DNA of 64,000 bases from Cylindrotheca closterium (lineage: Eukaryota; Bacillariophyta; Bacillariophyceae; Bacillariales; Bacillariaceae), in NCBI GenBank assembly GCA_933822405.4, contig CAKOGP040000001.1, positions 505,083 through 569,082 of the forward strand, written 5' to 3'. Made by a program: the position numbers and the translations under genes. Position 1 is the stretch's first letter, and each line of letters begins with the position of its first letter. The notes beneath the pieces are model-generated. The model made no database searches and was not told where the DNA came from. It saw nothing but the letters and a program-made list of their open reading frames with translations. Of the stretch, positions 53,380 to 62,981 are shown one piece after another.

Positions 53380-53591
53380 AAATATTGTAGGGAATGCTGT
53401 ACATACCGAATGCAAAGTGTAAAATATAAAATAATCGAGATGCAAAGCGGTTGGGATCGCTAACTGCTCCACTATTTGAACCATTGCAAAATGAAATTGA
53501 TAATAATGACAGAATAGAGAGGATGGAAGAAAGATGGATATGGTGAAAGTGCCAAATGAGTTGCGAAATCTGTTAAAACACAATTATTCGT

Positions 53592-54865
53592 TTATTCGAG
53601 GATCAACGCAGACCCTGCCTTCTCATGCTTATGCATGAACTCTGTCACACCACCACATGACTCGACTTCTCTTTGATCCCACCCCAATTCTTCACAAACT
53701 ACTGCAAGACTGTTTGTAATGACAAACTTCCGTTGCGTCTTTTCATTGACAAAGTTCAACAGCGTACGAGCTGTTTTTGCAAGCATGTTGGAAACTGGGT
53801 ACATGACCATCTTCTGTAGAGTTTCTGGATAGTTTGGTTCGAAAAGATTGTAGATCTTCTTCAGCATATCAACGCGGAAGCCACTGGAGATTGTGACTCC
53901 AGACAAATCAATGAACTGGTTTGCTTTAGGGTTTCGGGGATCCTTGCCTCGAGCCAACATCATCTCTGTGAAAACAATGAATGCTTTGCAGACATCGTCC
54001 GGTGAAATGGAGTCAACACTTTGAAGCTTGGAAAAGTTAACATAGACTGTTGGAACCTGGGTTTCCATAACGTCCAGGTCGATTTCAGCCACTGCTTTGA
54101 GTCGCAACACCTCTTGCACACCATCTCTTGTAAGATCAATAGGGAAAATACCAGTTTTCCATTGTTCGTGTTCTTGCATCATTTTCATCGCATTGGGAAC
54201 GTCTCCATCACGTGCCTCCAAAAATCGAGGCCAGGAGTTGATTTTGGCATCCCAACCATACCGTTCTAAACTCAATGCTAGTGGTGGATCACCCATAGAC
54301 TTGATAAATTTAATTTTGGCCAACAATGCAAGATAAGCTGAAGAAAAGCCAAACTATTAGAGAGCTGTGTGGAACTGATTGATTGGTTGGTTGATTCAGG
54401 CAACAGCACCAACACATACCTTCTCCTGTACCAGCAGTGAACACATTGTTATCATTCGACATATGAGAATCTCCTGAAAGATTCTCAAGCTCCTCTTCCT
54501 TGAAGTCTGCAGCAAATCGGCGGTAGCCTGAACCGTTGACAGCCACAATGCAATCACCAACATTAACGCCACACTTTCTGGCCACCGTAGCACCTTCCAA
54601 CAAGCGTCCAATTTGGGCAAAACCAGGAGAAAACATCTCAAAGGCTTCTCCCTGTGATGTGAATACGAACGAGACCACAATGTTGAGATCTTTTTCATAA
54701 TTGCAAATACTACGACTTACATAGATTTGAATCAATCCGATAGCTTACCTTGTCGCAGTTGATTAGCTGTGCCCCCAAAGATCCTTGTGGATCATCCTTG
54801 AAGGAGATTGTCAGCAGCTTGGGCTTTTCGCTCGACGTTGAATGAAACACAGGATTCATTGCCAT
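53592..54865 (-). CDS. PDZ domain plus CRAL-TRIO (Sec14-like) lipid-binding protein
   Basis: Three exons on the minus strand: 54865-54749, 54651-54420 and 54337-53592, giving 364 residues. Residues about 12-95 form a PDZ fold: GSLGAQLINCDKGEAF (carboxylate loop), MFSPGFAQIGRLLEGATVARKCGVNVGDCIVAVNG. After a linker, residues about 200-340 look like CRAL-TRIO: FIDLSGVTISSGF, LEPNYPETLQKMVMYPVSNMLAKTARTLLNFVNEKTQRKFVI, VITNSLAVVCEELGWDQ. CRAL-TRIO domains bind a hydrophobic ligand and often phosphoinositides. The PDZ could dock it to a membrane protein tail. The N-terminal CRAL-TRIO helix bundle is partial. The PDZ/CRAL-TRIO order is unusual; I have no name for it. Confidence 0.75.
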
Positions 54866-55069
54866 CTTGTTTATGATGTTGTCAAGTATGTTATTGTCAA
54901 CGTCGTTGTCTGTTTGTTTTGTTTTCTCATTGGCAGTTGACCTGCAATGACCGTTTGAAGATGGACGATATTCGACTCGCTGGACCGTTAATTTGACTCA
55001 TTGGACTAATGTTGAGAAACCTGGAATATTTGAGTTGTCATTGCCATTCCTATTGTATCAAAAGCCAGG

Positions 55070-55702
55070 ATGGGGAAGATAGGAAGGATAAGAAAATGCA
55101 GCAAGAAAGGAGGAAAAGGGCATCCTTCAAAGAAAAGCAGTGAAGCGACAAACGTTGCAGCCGAGTCTAAAGCCGTGAGACCAAGACGAAATATCGTCCA
55201 AGTATCATATCCATGCGAATCACCAATAAAGGACCAATAAGCAACACCTGTGCAAGATGAACCTAATACAACATCACCTGATCCTAACATAGCTTTCATG
55301 GGAGACGATCGTCCAGGAGGCCTACTTGATAAAGCAAACATTACAGTGAACAAGTTGGAATCCAAGAGGTTGGCGATTGCCTACCTTTTTGTGCATTTCC
55401 ACGGAGCCCCTCCAAGAGATACATGGAAGGGCAAAACTGGAATCCAGACCAAAATCAGGTCAGCTCTAAGTCTTTCTCAAAGCACTTGTATCATGAAGGA
55501 TCTAGAAGATATTATGAGGTGCTATGAACAAGGTATTGAGTATAACCCATCACTGAGATCTGGCCGTGGTCGTAAACGTGAAGCAGCAGTGACCCCAGAT
55601 GGACCTGAGGCATAGGCAGATAATGATAGCATTCCCGGCAGAGACTGGCTGCTCAGCTATGCTTACGGCACGTCTATCGAATATAGAAGGCCTGAAGTAT
55701 AA
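55070..55702 (+). pseudogene. Relic of a transposase-like ORF with two in-frame stops
   Basis: One open frame runs 55070-55702 with in-frame stops at 55238-55240 and 55613-55615. The first 56 codons are basic (MGKIGRIRKCSKKGGKGH), as at the start of mobile-element proteins. The middle 105+ codons (from 55298) include LAIAYLFVHFHGAPPRDTW and end GIEYNPSLRSGRGRKREA, resembling the N-terminal DNA-binding helices and GRGRK linker of diatom transposase-type proteins. No DDE catalytic part is visible within the window. It may be a truncated, decayed copy. It could instead be a small gene with an intron removing the stop, but I see no good splice pair. Confidence 0.45.
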
Positions 55703-55915
55703 CTCATCAAGAAATATGAGACGAAGAATACCTTCGTACTCTATGCATTTGCAATAAGCGTGTAATGAAAATGCTCCATAAACAATTCCTAGTTCTTGCT
55801 ATGAATAATTTGTGTATCTACAATGAAAATTTATTTTTGACTCTGGTATCATAAGGTAATCCATCAGCGAGATTCGCAATCAAAACCGTAAGCGAAACGG
55901 TTCCACCTTCAATCC

Positions 55916-57395
55916 TCACACTACATGGTAGCGCACTGAAGGAGATCTGCTACCTCCTGCACCATCTGCTTTTCTCCTTTCTCGTCGTGATAGGTGACTT
56001 CGATCGCTACTGTCTGATATCCCTGGAGTAACACGAGATGGAACCGGGAGTTTGTCCCCTGAACCTAGTTCCACCGACATCTTGTCACCAGCAGGCTCAT
56101 CCTTATCCTTCTTTCCTTTTCTTCTCATTGATTTTGCTGCCAATGCAGATATGAAGATGAAGATCCCAATAATGTGTTCAAACGTGCATGTGTTATTGAA
56201 AAGAACAAAGGAGAGAAATAGCGTCGTAGCTTTGCGAGCCGTTGACGTTATTGACATTGCCAGAGCCCCAAAGTTCTTTGTGATTGCTGCTGAACAAGAG
56301 CTTCCGAAGAAGCCCATGCTTGAGAAAACAATCATGATCACCCACTTCGAGATAACTGAGTATGAAGTCTCGCCGAGGGGCGCGTTGGATTGCTGTTCAG
56401 CATACGTCCCTGGTTTCATCATAAAAATGATTCCTTCTCTCATATCCCCGTTCATTATTGCAGCTGATGTAATGGCAACCAAGGCGATCGAGTACATCCG
56501 AAAAATAAACTCGTCCTGACCTACACCATATTGACTCATAATTTTCTCACTCATATTCGTAATCGCTCCATCGCAGAGCAAAGAGACCGTCTGAAAACAA
56601 CAGATCCATACAAGTGAGAATTGAGCTATTGTTGATGATTGCAATGCTAAGCCAAATTTTGATCAGAAAAGAGAAACTTACCAGCATCATAACACCAAGT
56701 GGTTGAAAAACTGCAGATGAGTTTGCATCCGCATGCAGGAATATTGCAAGACCAGACACCATACACAACACCACGAAATAATCCATAAACTTGTACGACT
56801 TTTTGGTAATAAGGACACCAAAGATCATGGTAAAGACCACCCGAGATGATTTAATCAATGTCTTGGCAGGATAGTTGATGTATTGCATTGCCAAATTTGT
56901 CATTGCCAAGTCAACAGCTCGAAGGAGCGATAGTCCCATATAAAGCTGCAGTGGCACTGGGATTTTTGAATGAAACGAGCCGCTTGAGGCGTTGGACCTT
57001 TTCGGTGTTAACTTTGCCCTTGAGGATTTTCTGTACACAAAGGTTCGAAGAATAAATGACAGAATTGTGTACCCTGTGAACTGGAATGTAGCAAGGAAGA
57101 GCCCGAGTTGACGGCTACAAAGTTCCACTGACAGCAACTCTTGCAGATACCCGTACAGCAGTGTGAAGCAAAATACACCAGTGGCGCAAACTACAAACTG
57201 TCCACTTCTTGAAAGGTGTGAAATGTCAACACCTAACACTAGCACAGGTTCTGAAACCAAATCCTCAAAGAAATCAAGGTCTGATGCCGACGATATCGTA
57301 TTGCTGGAATTGGGAGCCGAAGGTATGCTCCTTCCTGCCGCGACATCGGCATCATCGTTTCCAAATGTTCCACGTTTCCGTCTCGGATTCCTCAT
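55916..57395 (-). CDS. SLC35B-like nucleotide-sugar/PAPS transporter
   Basis: Two exons on the minus strand, 57395-56682 and 56590-55916 (donor GTAAGT, phase 0), give 462 residues. About ten hydrophobic segments are visible. Family hallmarks are YLQELLSVEL, NLAMQYINYPAKTLIKSSRVVFTMIFGVLITKKSY (the conserved Lys-x-Ser helix), LLCDGAITNMSEKIM, and TRKATTLFLSFVLFNN near the end, all in SLC35B2/B3 order. Such Golgi or ER antiporters import PAPS for sulphation or nucleotide sugars. The substrate is not certain; PAPS fits the SSK and LLCD motifs. N- and C-termini are Ser/Arg-rich cytosolic tails. The intron lies between two membrane helices. Confidence 0.8.
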
Positions 57396-57610
57396 TTACT
57401 GTAATTGTCACAAAAATTGACGGCTATTCTCTGATCAGAAAGGGATACAGCGCTAGCCACAGCGTACTGTTCAGTGAAAGGACAAGGTTTACTACCCAAA
57501 TTTTTTTGAACTCAGTCATTCGTCGACGCAAGTGTGTAACGGCTAAAAACGGGACGAATTGACCTAAAATAGTCCCAAAATAGTCCCAAAAATAAACAAA
57601 TCTAAAAGTT

Positions 57611-59383
57611 TCAGGCAGTCAACACTGTTATCCAATCTTCCGCTTCCGCCTTGGTCGAAGTATTTATCAATGCTCTCTTGATCATGATCTTTCCAAACAT
57701 CTTTTGGGCACCAGTTGGTGACGTCGTTTCCGTTAGCTCAAAAGCAGTATCATTCTTTCTCAACACGGAGCAGTTGGCCAAAACCATGGAATCACTGGGG
57801 GTTATCGAGTCACTCCATCCACGAGAAAAGTTGGTCTTTCCCGAAGTCATGTTGGCAGAACTTGGAACGAATACCGAAGGAACAAGTGTCTTGAAAGCAA
57901 TCTCAGGTGAAGATCCTGGAATGATGGACTTGGTGTCAATGTCAAACAAATGCAAGAAGGAATCCGCTGTAATGATTGCCAGACAAGTCTGCCATTTACT
58001 CTCCAGCCTCCTCTCAATCACTTTAGCCTTGGTAAGAAGATCACTGAGTAGTGGTGACTCTAGCTGTGGAACATCTGTTTTCTCTTCGTCATTATCTCGT
58101 GATGGAGCGGGCGACAATGCAGCCAAGTCGGCATTGTACTTTTCGGTACGACTTTGGATCGCACTTTGGACTGTTCGTTCCACTTCTTCCAAGCTGATTT
58201 CTTTGCCAACAAGCTCCTCGAGCACTGCGTTGTGAACACCTGGTAGACTCAAGAACAAGCGCTGTTGCCGTTGTACGAATGCAACGAGAAATTCACGCAA
58301 ATTGATCCTCCTGCTACACTCTTCTTTTTTCACGGAAGCAAACAAATTTGTCAACTCCGTATTACCCTTTTCCCATGCAGCATTTTGATAGGCCGCTGCA
58401 ACACGATATTGCATTTCAACAATCTGTGTAACAGATATATAGAGATGAATGTGATTAGTGACTTCTAGCCACAACGAAAAACCAAAGTATCAAACTGCGA
58501 TTGTACACAACAAGCAAGTACATACCCAAGGATCCAATTCACCACGTTTCTTTGGAGATTCCACTTGCGACCGTGGTGATTTACTAGGCAAAAGAGATCC
58601 GTCATTTGAGAGAGAATTGCTCTTTATATATGTACCTGAAACATAGACAAACAGAAAGAATCAGAAACAATCAAAAGTAAGTCATCCATCACGAATCCAC
58701 AAGTAGTCACTTTGTTTCCAAAACATGACAAACGTAGACGTACCCCAAGCCTTGGTGACTTCTTGTTCCGTCTTTTCTAATTCGTCGATTATGGAAGATC
58801 CAAGAGTTTCCATTTCCGTAAATTGCTTCTTTAAATTCGTGTGCAGTGTTTGAATGGTTTCTGCAATCTCTTGGTCCATATTTTTAGCGTTCTCTCCAAA
58901 GCGGTTAGCCAATGTCCCATGAGATTCTCGGATTTCTTTCACCACTGTTATTGATTTTGCTTGAGACACTTGTGCTCGAGAATTGGCAAGACGCTTTTGT
59001 AGCTTGTCACTGGCGACATTGCCCTTTTCATCCAGAAATACGTCATCGTGTATGGCTTGCATTGCGTTGGAATATTGCTGATGTGCTCGACATGTACCCA
59101 AGACTAGACGTTCCGCACGACCAGTCTCTTGCAAACTCGCAGAAAGTAAATCCTTGTATGATTTCCAGTAGAGTGACATGGAATCTAGTTTCGAAGAATA
59201 CACGGAACGTCGTTTTGTTTCGTATTCCTTTAACTTCTCAAACAAGCTCTGTCGATCGTTATCAGCTTGTTTTTTCTTTGACTTTTCTCCGGACCATGGT
59301 GCTCTTTTCTTCTGTTGTTCCTGTTGTTCCTTGGAGATTGCAAGTCCTTGGACTTCGTCTCCTAGAGCTTCAATCTCGTCCAT
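57611..59383 (-). CDS. BAR-like/PH-like protein (paralogue of 29721-33471)
   Basis: Three exons on the minus strand: 59383-58744, 58635-58526 and 58423-57611, giving 520 residues. The start is the ATG in ACCATGGACGAG; an in-frame ATG upstream at 59458 is an alternative. It contains a helical region (LDSMSLYWKSYKDLLSAS, LHTNLKKQFTEMETLGSSIIDELEKTEQEVTKAW), a Ser/Pro linker, a second helical region (VEMQYRVAAAYQNAAWEKG, LREFLVAFVQRQQRLFLSLPGVHNAVLEELVG) and a PH-like C-terminus (LAIITADSFLHLF ... TKAEAEDWITVLTA). The first intron lies after TGG-G, the same codon and phase as in the gene at 29721-33471, supporting common origin. It lacks the long N-terminal domain of that protein. Confidence 0.75.
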
Positions 59384-60021
59384 GGTGGTTATTGGTTTTG
59401 CGACAACCAGTGTTAACCAGTGTTGCTGACGAAATTTTTTGATTGATTCGTACCTCATTACACCCTCACTAATCGAATGAATCAATCAATCGATCGTCCA
59501 AATCAATCAATTTATTTGGGAAAAACTGCTTCAGTTCTTTTGTGCGGGGTCAACCAAAACAGCTTTTTCAGCTCAAGCAAGCGAGCAACAACTGCTTCAA
59601 CTTATTCTCAGCGGCGTCAGAATGAATCGATTCATTCCGCCGCTAAATTCAAAAACGCCCAAATCAGAAACCTTCGTTGGGTCACGGGCACAGGCTTATA
59701 AATCCGGTTCGTGTGTACGTCCGCTCAACAGCGGCGGATCCCACACAATCAGATTCAAAGAACAAGCAAAGATTCTCTGCCTTTAAGTATTGACAACCAA
59801 TAGTCCGAATTCGTGTCTCCGACTTATTGTCAACGCATCGATTTTAGATCGGCCATCTGCTCCAAACTAGTCTTCACTGAACATCTGTTTCAATCCCCAT
59901 AAGAGTCGTATTGTTCTTTCACCTTTCTTTACCAAAATTCAACTACGAGACATCATTTTCATTTCTCATATCTCAGGAAAACTTCTCCAAAGCAAAGGAT
60001 AGCAACATAAAACCAACAATA
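59384..60021. other. Divergent promoter region, 638 bp
   Basis: Shared 5' region of the BAR-like gene (minus strand) and the HSF gene (plus strand). It contains AATCAATCAATC repeats at 59479-59510 and a palindrome at 59611-59643. A long TC-rich leader precedes the HSF start. No gene is seen. Confidence 0.55.
59611..59643. repeat. Palindrome GAATGAATCGATTCATTC with GC-rich arms
   Basis: A perfect 18-bp palindrome at 59620-59637, flanked by GCGGCG (59611-59616) and CGCCGC (59638-59643), with only a TCA breaking symmetry. It lies in a divergent promoter next to an HSF gene. It does not match the canonical nGAAnnTTCn array exactly, but has GAA/TTC arms. Confidence 0.75.
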
Positions 60022-61162
60022 ATGACAGCCTCATCCTCAACTAGTTCCACCAGATCCAGCTTCAGTGGGAGAAGTCGCAGTAACTCTACTTCGTCGGCAC
60101 ACCACTTAAAGCACTACGTAGAGCACAACTACCACGACCATATGCACGATCCTATCGTGGAAGATACCACCGGTGGGGAACAAAAACGACGTGCCCATCG
60201 TGGCGGTGTGGCAGTTCCCTTTCCAGAAAAGCTACATTACATGCTAAGCCGCGTAGATGCCGAAGATGTATCGCACATTGTCTCGTGGCAACCACATGGA
60301 CGTTGTTTCATTGTCCACAAACCTCAACAATTTGTAGAACAAGTGATGCCAAGGTAAGCAGACTAAAGTTTTTCGGCAATGCATGCATTCATGTATTGAA
60401 CGCTCTAACAATGGTCCATTCTTCTTCCTATTTTAGGTTCTTCAAGCAAACCAAGTTGACTTCCTTTCAGCGTCAGCTCAATCTTTATGGCTTTGTTCGA
60501 CTTACAGCAGGAATTGATCGAGGAGGGTAAGTCCGTTGAATCTTTTTCTTTTAATGGCGTTCGCTTTTGTGGAACGGAATGTACTAACAACCATTTCTTC
60601 TATTCACAACAGCTACTATCACGAGCTATTCCTTCGAGGACGAATGGATCTATGTCGCAGCATGTCGAGGACTCGTGTTAAGGGAAATGGAAGCAAAGGA
60701 GCATCTTCTCCAGAAACCGAGCCCAACTTTTACAAGATGCCCCCGGCCTCTGAGAATAGTCCTGAAGAGTTTGGTGGACCTTCGGTTGTGTCCGTTTCTG
60801 CTGAGAGTGCGGACGACTCCAGTCGAGACAGTCCCAACTCTGTGCCAATCGAGGTGGAAGTCCCATATCATGATACTCTCACTTCCATTGTCGAGGGTAC
60901 TACTGAGCTCGGGGGGGCTAGCACACCATCCATGCCCCGGTCACCATCACAATCGAGCCTTCCTTTGGTTTCTCCTGTCAATGAACACGGCAAACGAATT
61001 ATCTCAACTCCAGGTCCCATGAATTTGACAAACTGCGTTCCCATGCCAGTAGATCTATTTGATTTTAGTGTGCATTCGGGAGATATGCTACATTTTGAGG
61101 GACTACCCTTTCACTACCTGGAAACCAAAGACGTGGAAGAAAGCCTCATTTTGGAAGTTTAA
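60022..61162 (+). CDS. HSF-type DNA-binding transcription factor
   Basis: Three exons, 60022-60353, 60437-60526 and 60613-61162, give 323 residues. The heat-shock-factor domain covers about residues 65-160. The visible core is FPEKLHYMLSRVDAEDVSHIVSWQPHGRCFIVHKPQQFVEQVMPR, FFKQTKLTSFQRQLNLYGFVRL (recognition helix) and YYHELFLRGRMDLCRSM. The Ser-rich N-terminus (TSSTRSSFSG) and Pro/Ser-rich C-terminus contain no clear oligomerisation coiled coil, so it may bind as a monomer or via partners. HSF genes are strongly expanded in diatoms, and most are not classical heat-shock regulators. The two introns sit inside the DNA-binding domain. It shares a divergent promoter with the BAR-like gene. Confidence 0.93.
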
Positions 61163-61563
61163 AACGGAGATATTGTACATGACGACGATACATGATGACG
61201 ACAATACATGACGACAACAGAGGGCAATTGAACAACAAGTAGATATATGAGTGAGAGATCACGCCTAGAAAATAATGCATGAATGAGAATAACTATATAA
61301 CAGCTGTATCAAAAAAATCTCTGTATAAATCTGGTATGATCAGTGAAACCAAGTAGAAGAACAACAAACGTGTCTTGGATGCGATGTTTTGACGCCTCAC
61401 TCACTCGTGCGTGTTGACTGACTCATAATAAGGCGCGAGGGAAAAAAGATCCCTACTTTCGACTCCTGCGACCCAAATTTGGTTTGACTCCGACGACCAA
61501 CAACATTTTTTCAAAACTCATCCACGCACCCTGCTTCTTTATTGCTTGTGCTGTTCATCCACC
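61163..61563. other. Intergenic, 401 bp
   Basis: 3' flank of the HSF gene with three imperfect CATGACGACGATA-like units at 61176-61218, then A/T-rich sequence and the leader of the next gene. Confidence 0.55.
61176..61218 (+). repeat. Three imperfect TACATGACGACGA units
   Basis: Units of 13-16 bp at 61176, 61189 and 61205, starting 14 bp after the HSF stop. A short 3'-UTR tandem repeat; biological meaning is unclear. Confidence 0.7.
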
Positions 61564-62808
61564 ATGCCAACCAAAATTATATTGGACAAAAAAGATGACG
61601 AGGAAGCTCTAACGCCAGTACACGAAAACATTAATAGGCGTCGTTCCTTTCGGTCCAATCGAAACCGAGCGGCTTCACCGGACAATGTGACATCCGTGGA
61701 TCAAACCAAGCGGATCGTCAACTTTCGAGCGTCTATTTTCAGAGAGGAACTAGCTTCACAACCTATTCAAACTGGACTCTCATCGACTGATATTCGAGCT
61801 TCCCCACGCCTCATTGGCTACCTATATCAGCTATTGGCATGCATCGTCTTGTCCATTACGGCGATCAAATTTGATCAGAATTCCCAAAACGAAACATTGT
61901 TTAGTTTGGGTTGGGATTATATTTTTGCTACAGATGCAAGAATCTATCAATCCATCAAGGGTCCAGTATATTATTGGAAGGTTATTGGATCTGCAATTGT
62001 AGGAGCAGTAGGAGGTGGCATATCCTTGCTGGTGGTATTGGCGCATATTGATACGATATTCCTACCCAAGACCTGGTACAAGGTCTTTCGAGATGGTAGC
62101 ATGTTCGAATGCTATCTACTGCGATTTTTGCTCATATTTTACACGGCTGCCCTTCATGTTTCCACCAGTAGTTTGAGCGTTGGCCAAATTGAACCGAATG
62201 TATTCTTTACATCATGGATTGCCTTTGCCGCTTCAGTAATGAACTTGGGAGTCTGGCGAGGATCCGCTGGATTTGACTCGATTGCAGAGAAGATCAGCGT
62301 GCATGAACGTGCCACTACTTTCAATTGGGTTTGGAGTTTCTTCTTTGTGCTGACATTTGCGGCAAGCGCAACCGATATTTTCTTCAATCGATCGGAAGTC
62401 ACCATCAGTCACAAAGGAGTAGTCCTCAGTCTTTCGGACAAGGAATGGTACAATGTGCTTGGCTTTTGTTGGTTCTTTGTTTTTGTCTGCATTGTTGCAC
62501 TTTTATTCAACCAGTTCCTTCACACATCTTGTGAACTACGAGTGTTTGGTGGATCTCGGGTCATTCTTGGCTGGCGGCAATCAGAAGGGATCATCATTTT
62601 CTTCATGGTCGGTGTTTTCTTTTGGATTGTCTACGACTATACCGGTGTCGACGCTGTCTTAAACGGATTGCCAAACGCCTACTTTTCGGTCTGGGGCTGT
62701 TTCTTCAATTCTATTTTCTTGCTTGGAACCTGGCTGAGAGAAAACAAGAACATTGAATATATTGTTGCCCGCGACCCTTCTCGAAGCAATCATATATACG
62801 ATGCATGA
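61564..62808 (+). CDS. Multi-pass membrane protein, 414 residues
   Basis: Intronless, from the ATG in CCACCATGCC. A Ser/Arg-rich cytosolic N-terminus of about 80 residues precedes about eight hydrophobic segments: LYQLLACIVLSITAI, IGSAIVGAVGGGISLLVVLAHI, CYLLRFLLIFYTAALHV, FFTSWIAFAASVMNLGVW, VWSFFFVLTFAASATDIFF, VLGFCWFFVFVCIVALLFNQFL, IIIFFMVGVFFWIVYDYTG and CFFNSIFLLGTWL. The first two flank a short extracellular loop. The layout is that of an eight-TM protein not matched to a transporter family by eye. It follows the HSF gene on the same strand with a 401 bp spacer. Confidence 0.68.
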   Translation: MPTKIILDKKDDEEALTPVHENINRRRSFRSNRNRAASPDNVTSVDQTKRIVNFRASIFREELASQPIQTGLSSTDIRASPRLIGYLYQLLACIVLSITAIKFDQNSQNETLFSLGWDYIFATDARIYQSIKGPVYYWKVIGSAIVGAVGGGISLLVVLAHIDTIFLPKTWYKVFRDGSMFECYLLRFLLIFYTAALHVSTSSLSVGQIEPNVFFTSWIAFAASVMNLGVWRGSAGFDSIAEKISVHERATTFNWVWSFFFVLTFAASATDIFFNRSEVTISHKGVVLSLSDKEWYNVLGFCWFFVFVCIVALLFNQFLHTSCELRVFGGSRVILGWRQSEGIIIFFMVGVFFWIVYDYTGVDAVLNGLPNAYFSVWGCFFNSIFLLGTWLRENKNIEYIVARDPSRSNHIYDA

Positions 62809-62981
62809 ACGTTCATACAGCGAAATTCAATCCGAATGTTCCACTACTGTCTCAATATATACATATGAAATAAGTCCTTTTTCAATTCAAAATTCGATCG
62901 TTACAGCTATTGACAGATCCCCAAAATCGACAAATGAAGGAATCATCTAATAGTTGATTCATTTCACCGCATGCTCCATGT

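Noticed and set aside
55006..55365. 119-codon minus-strand ORF with hydrophobic stretch
   Set aside because: Antisense to the broken transposase-like frame, with no family match.
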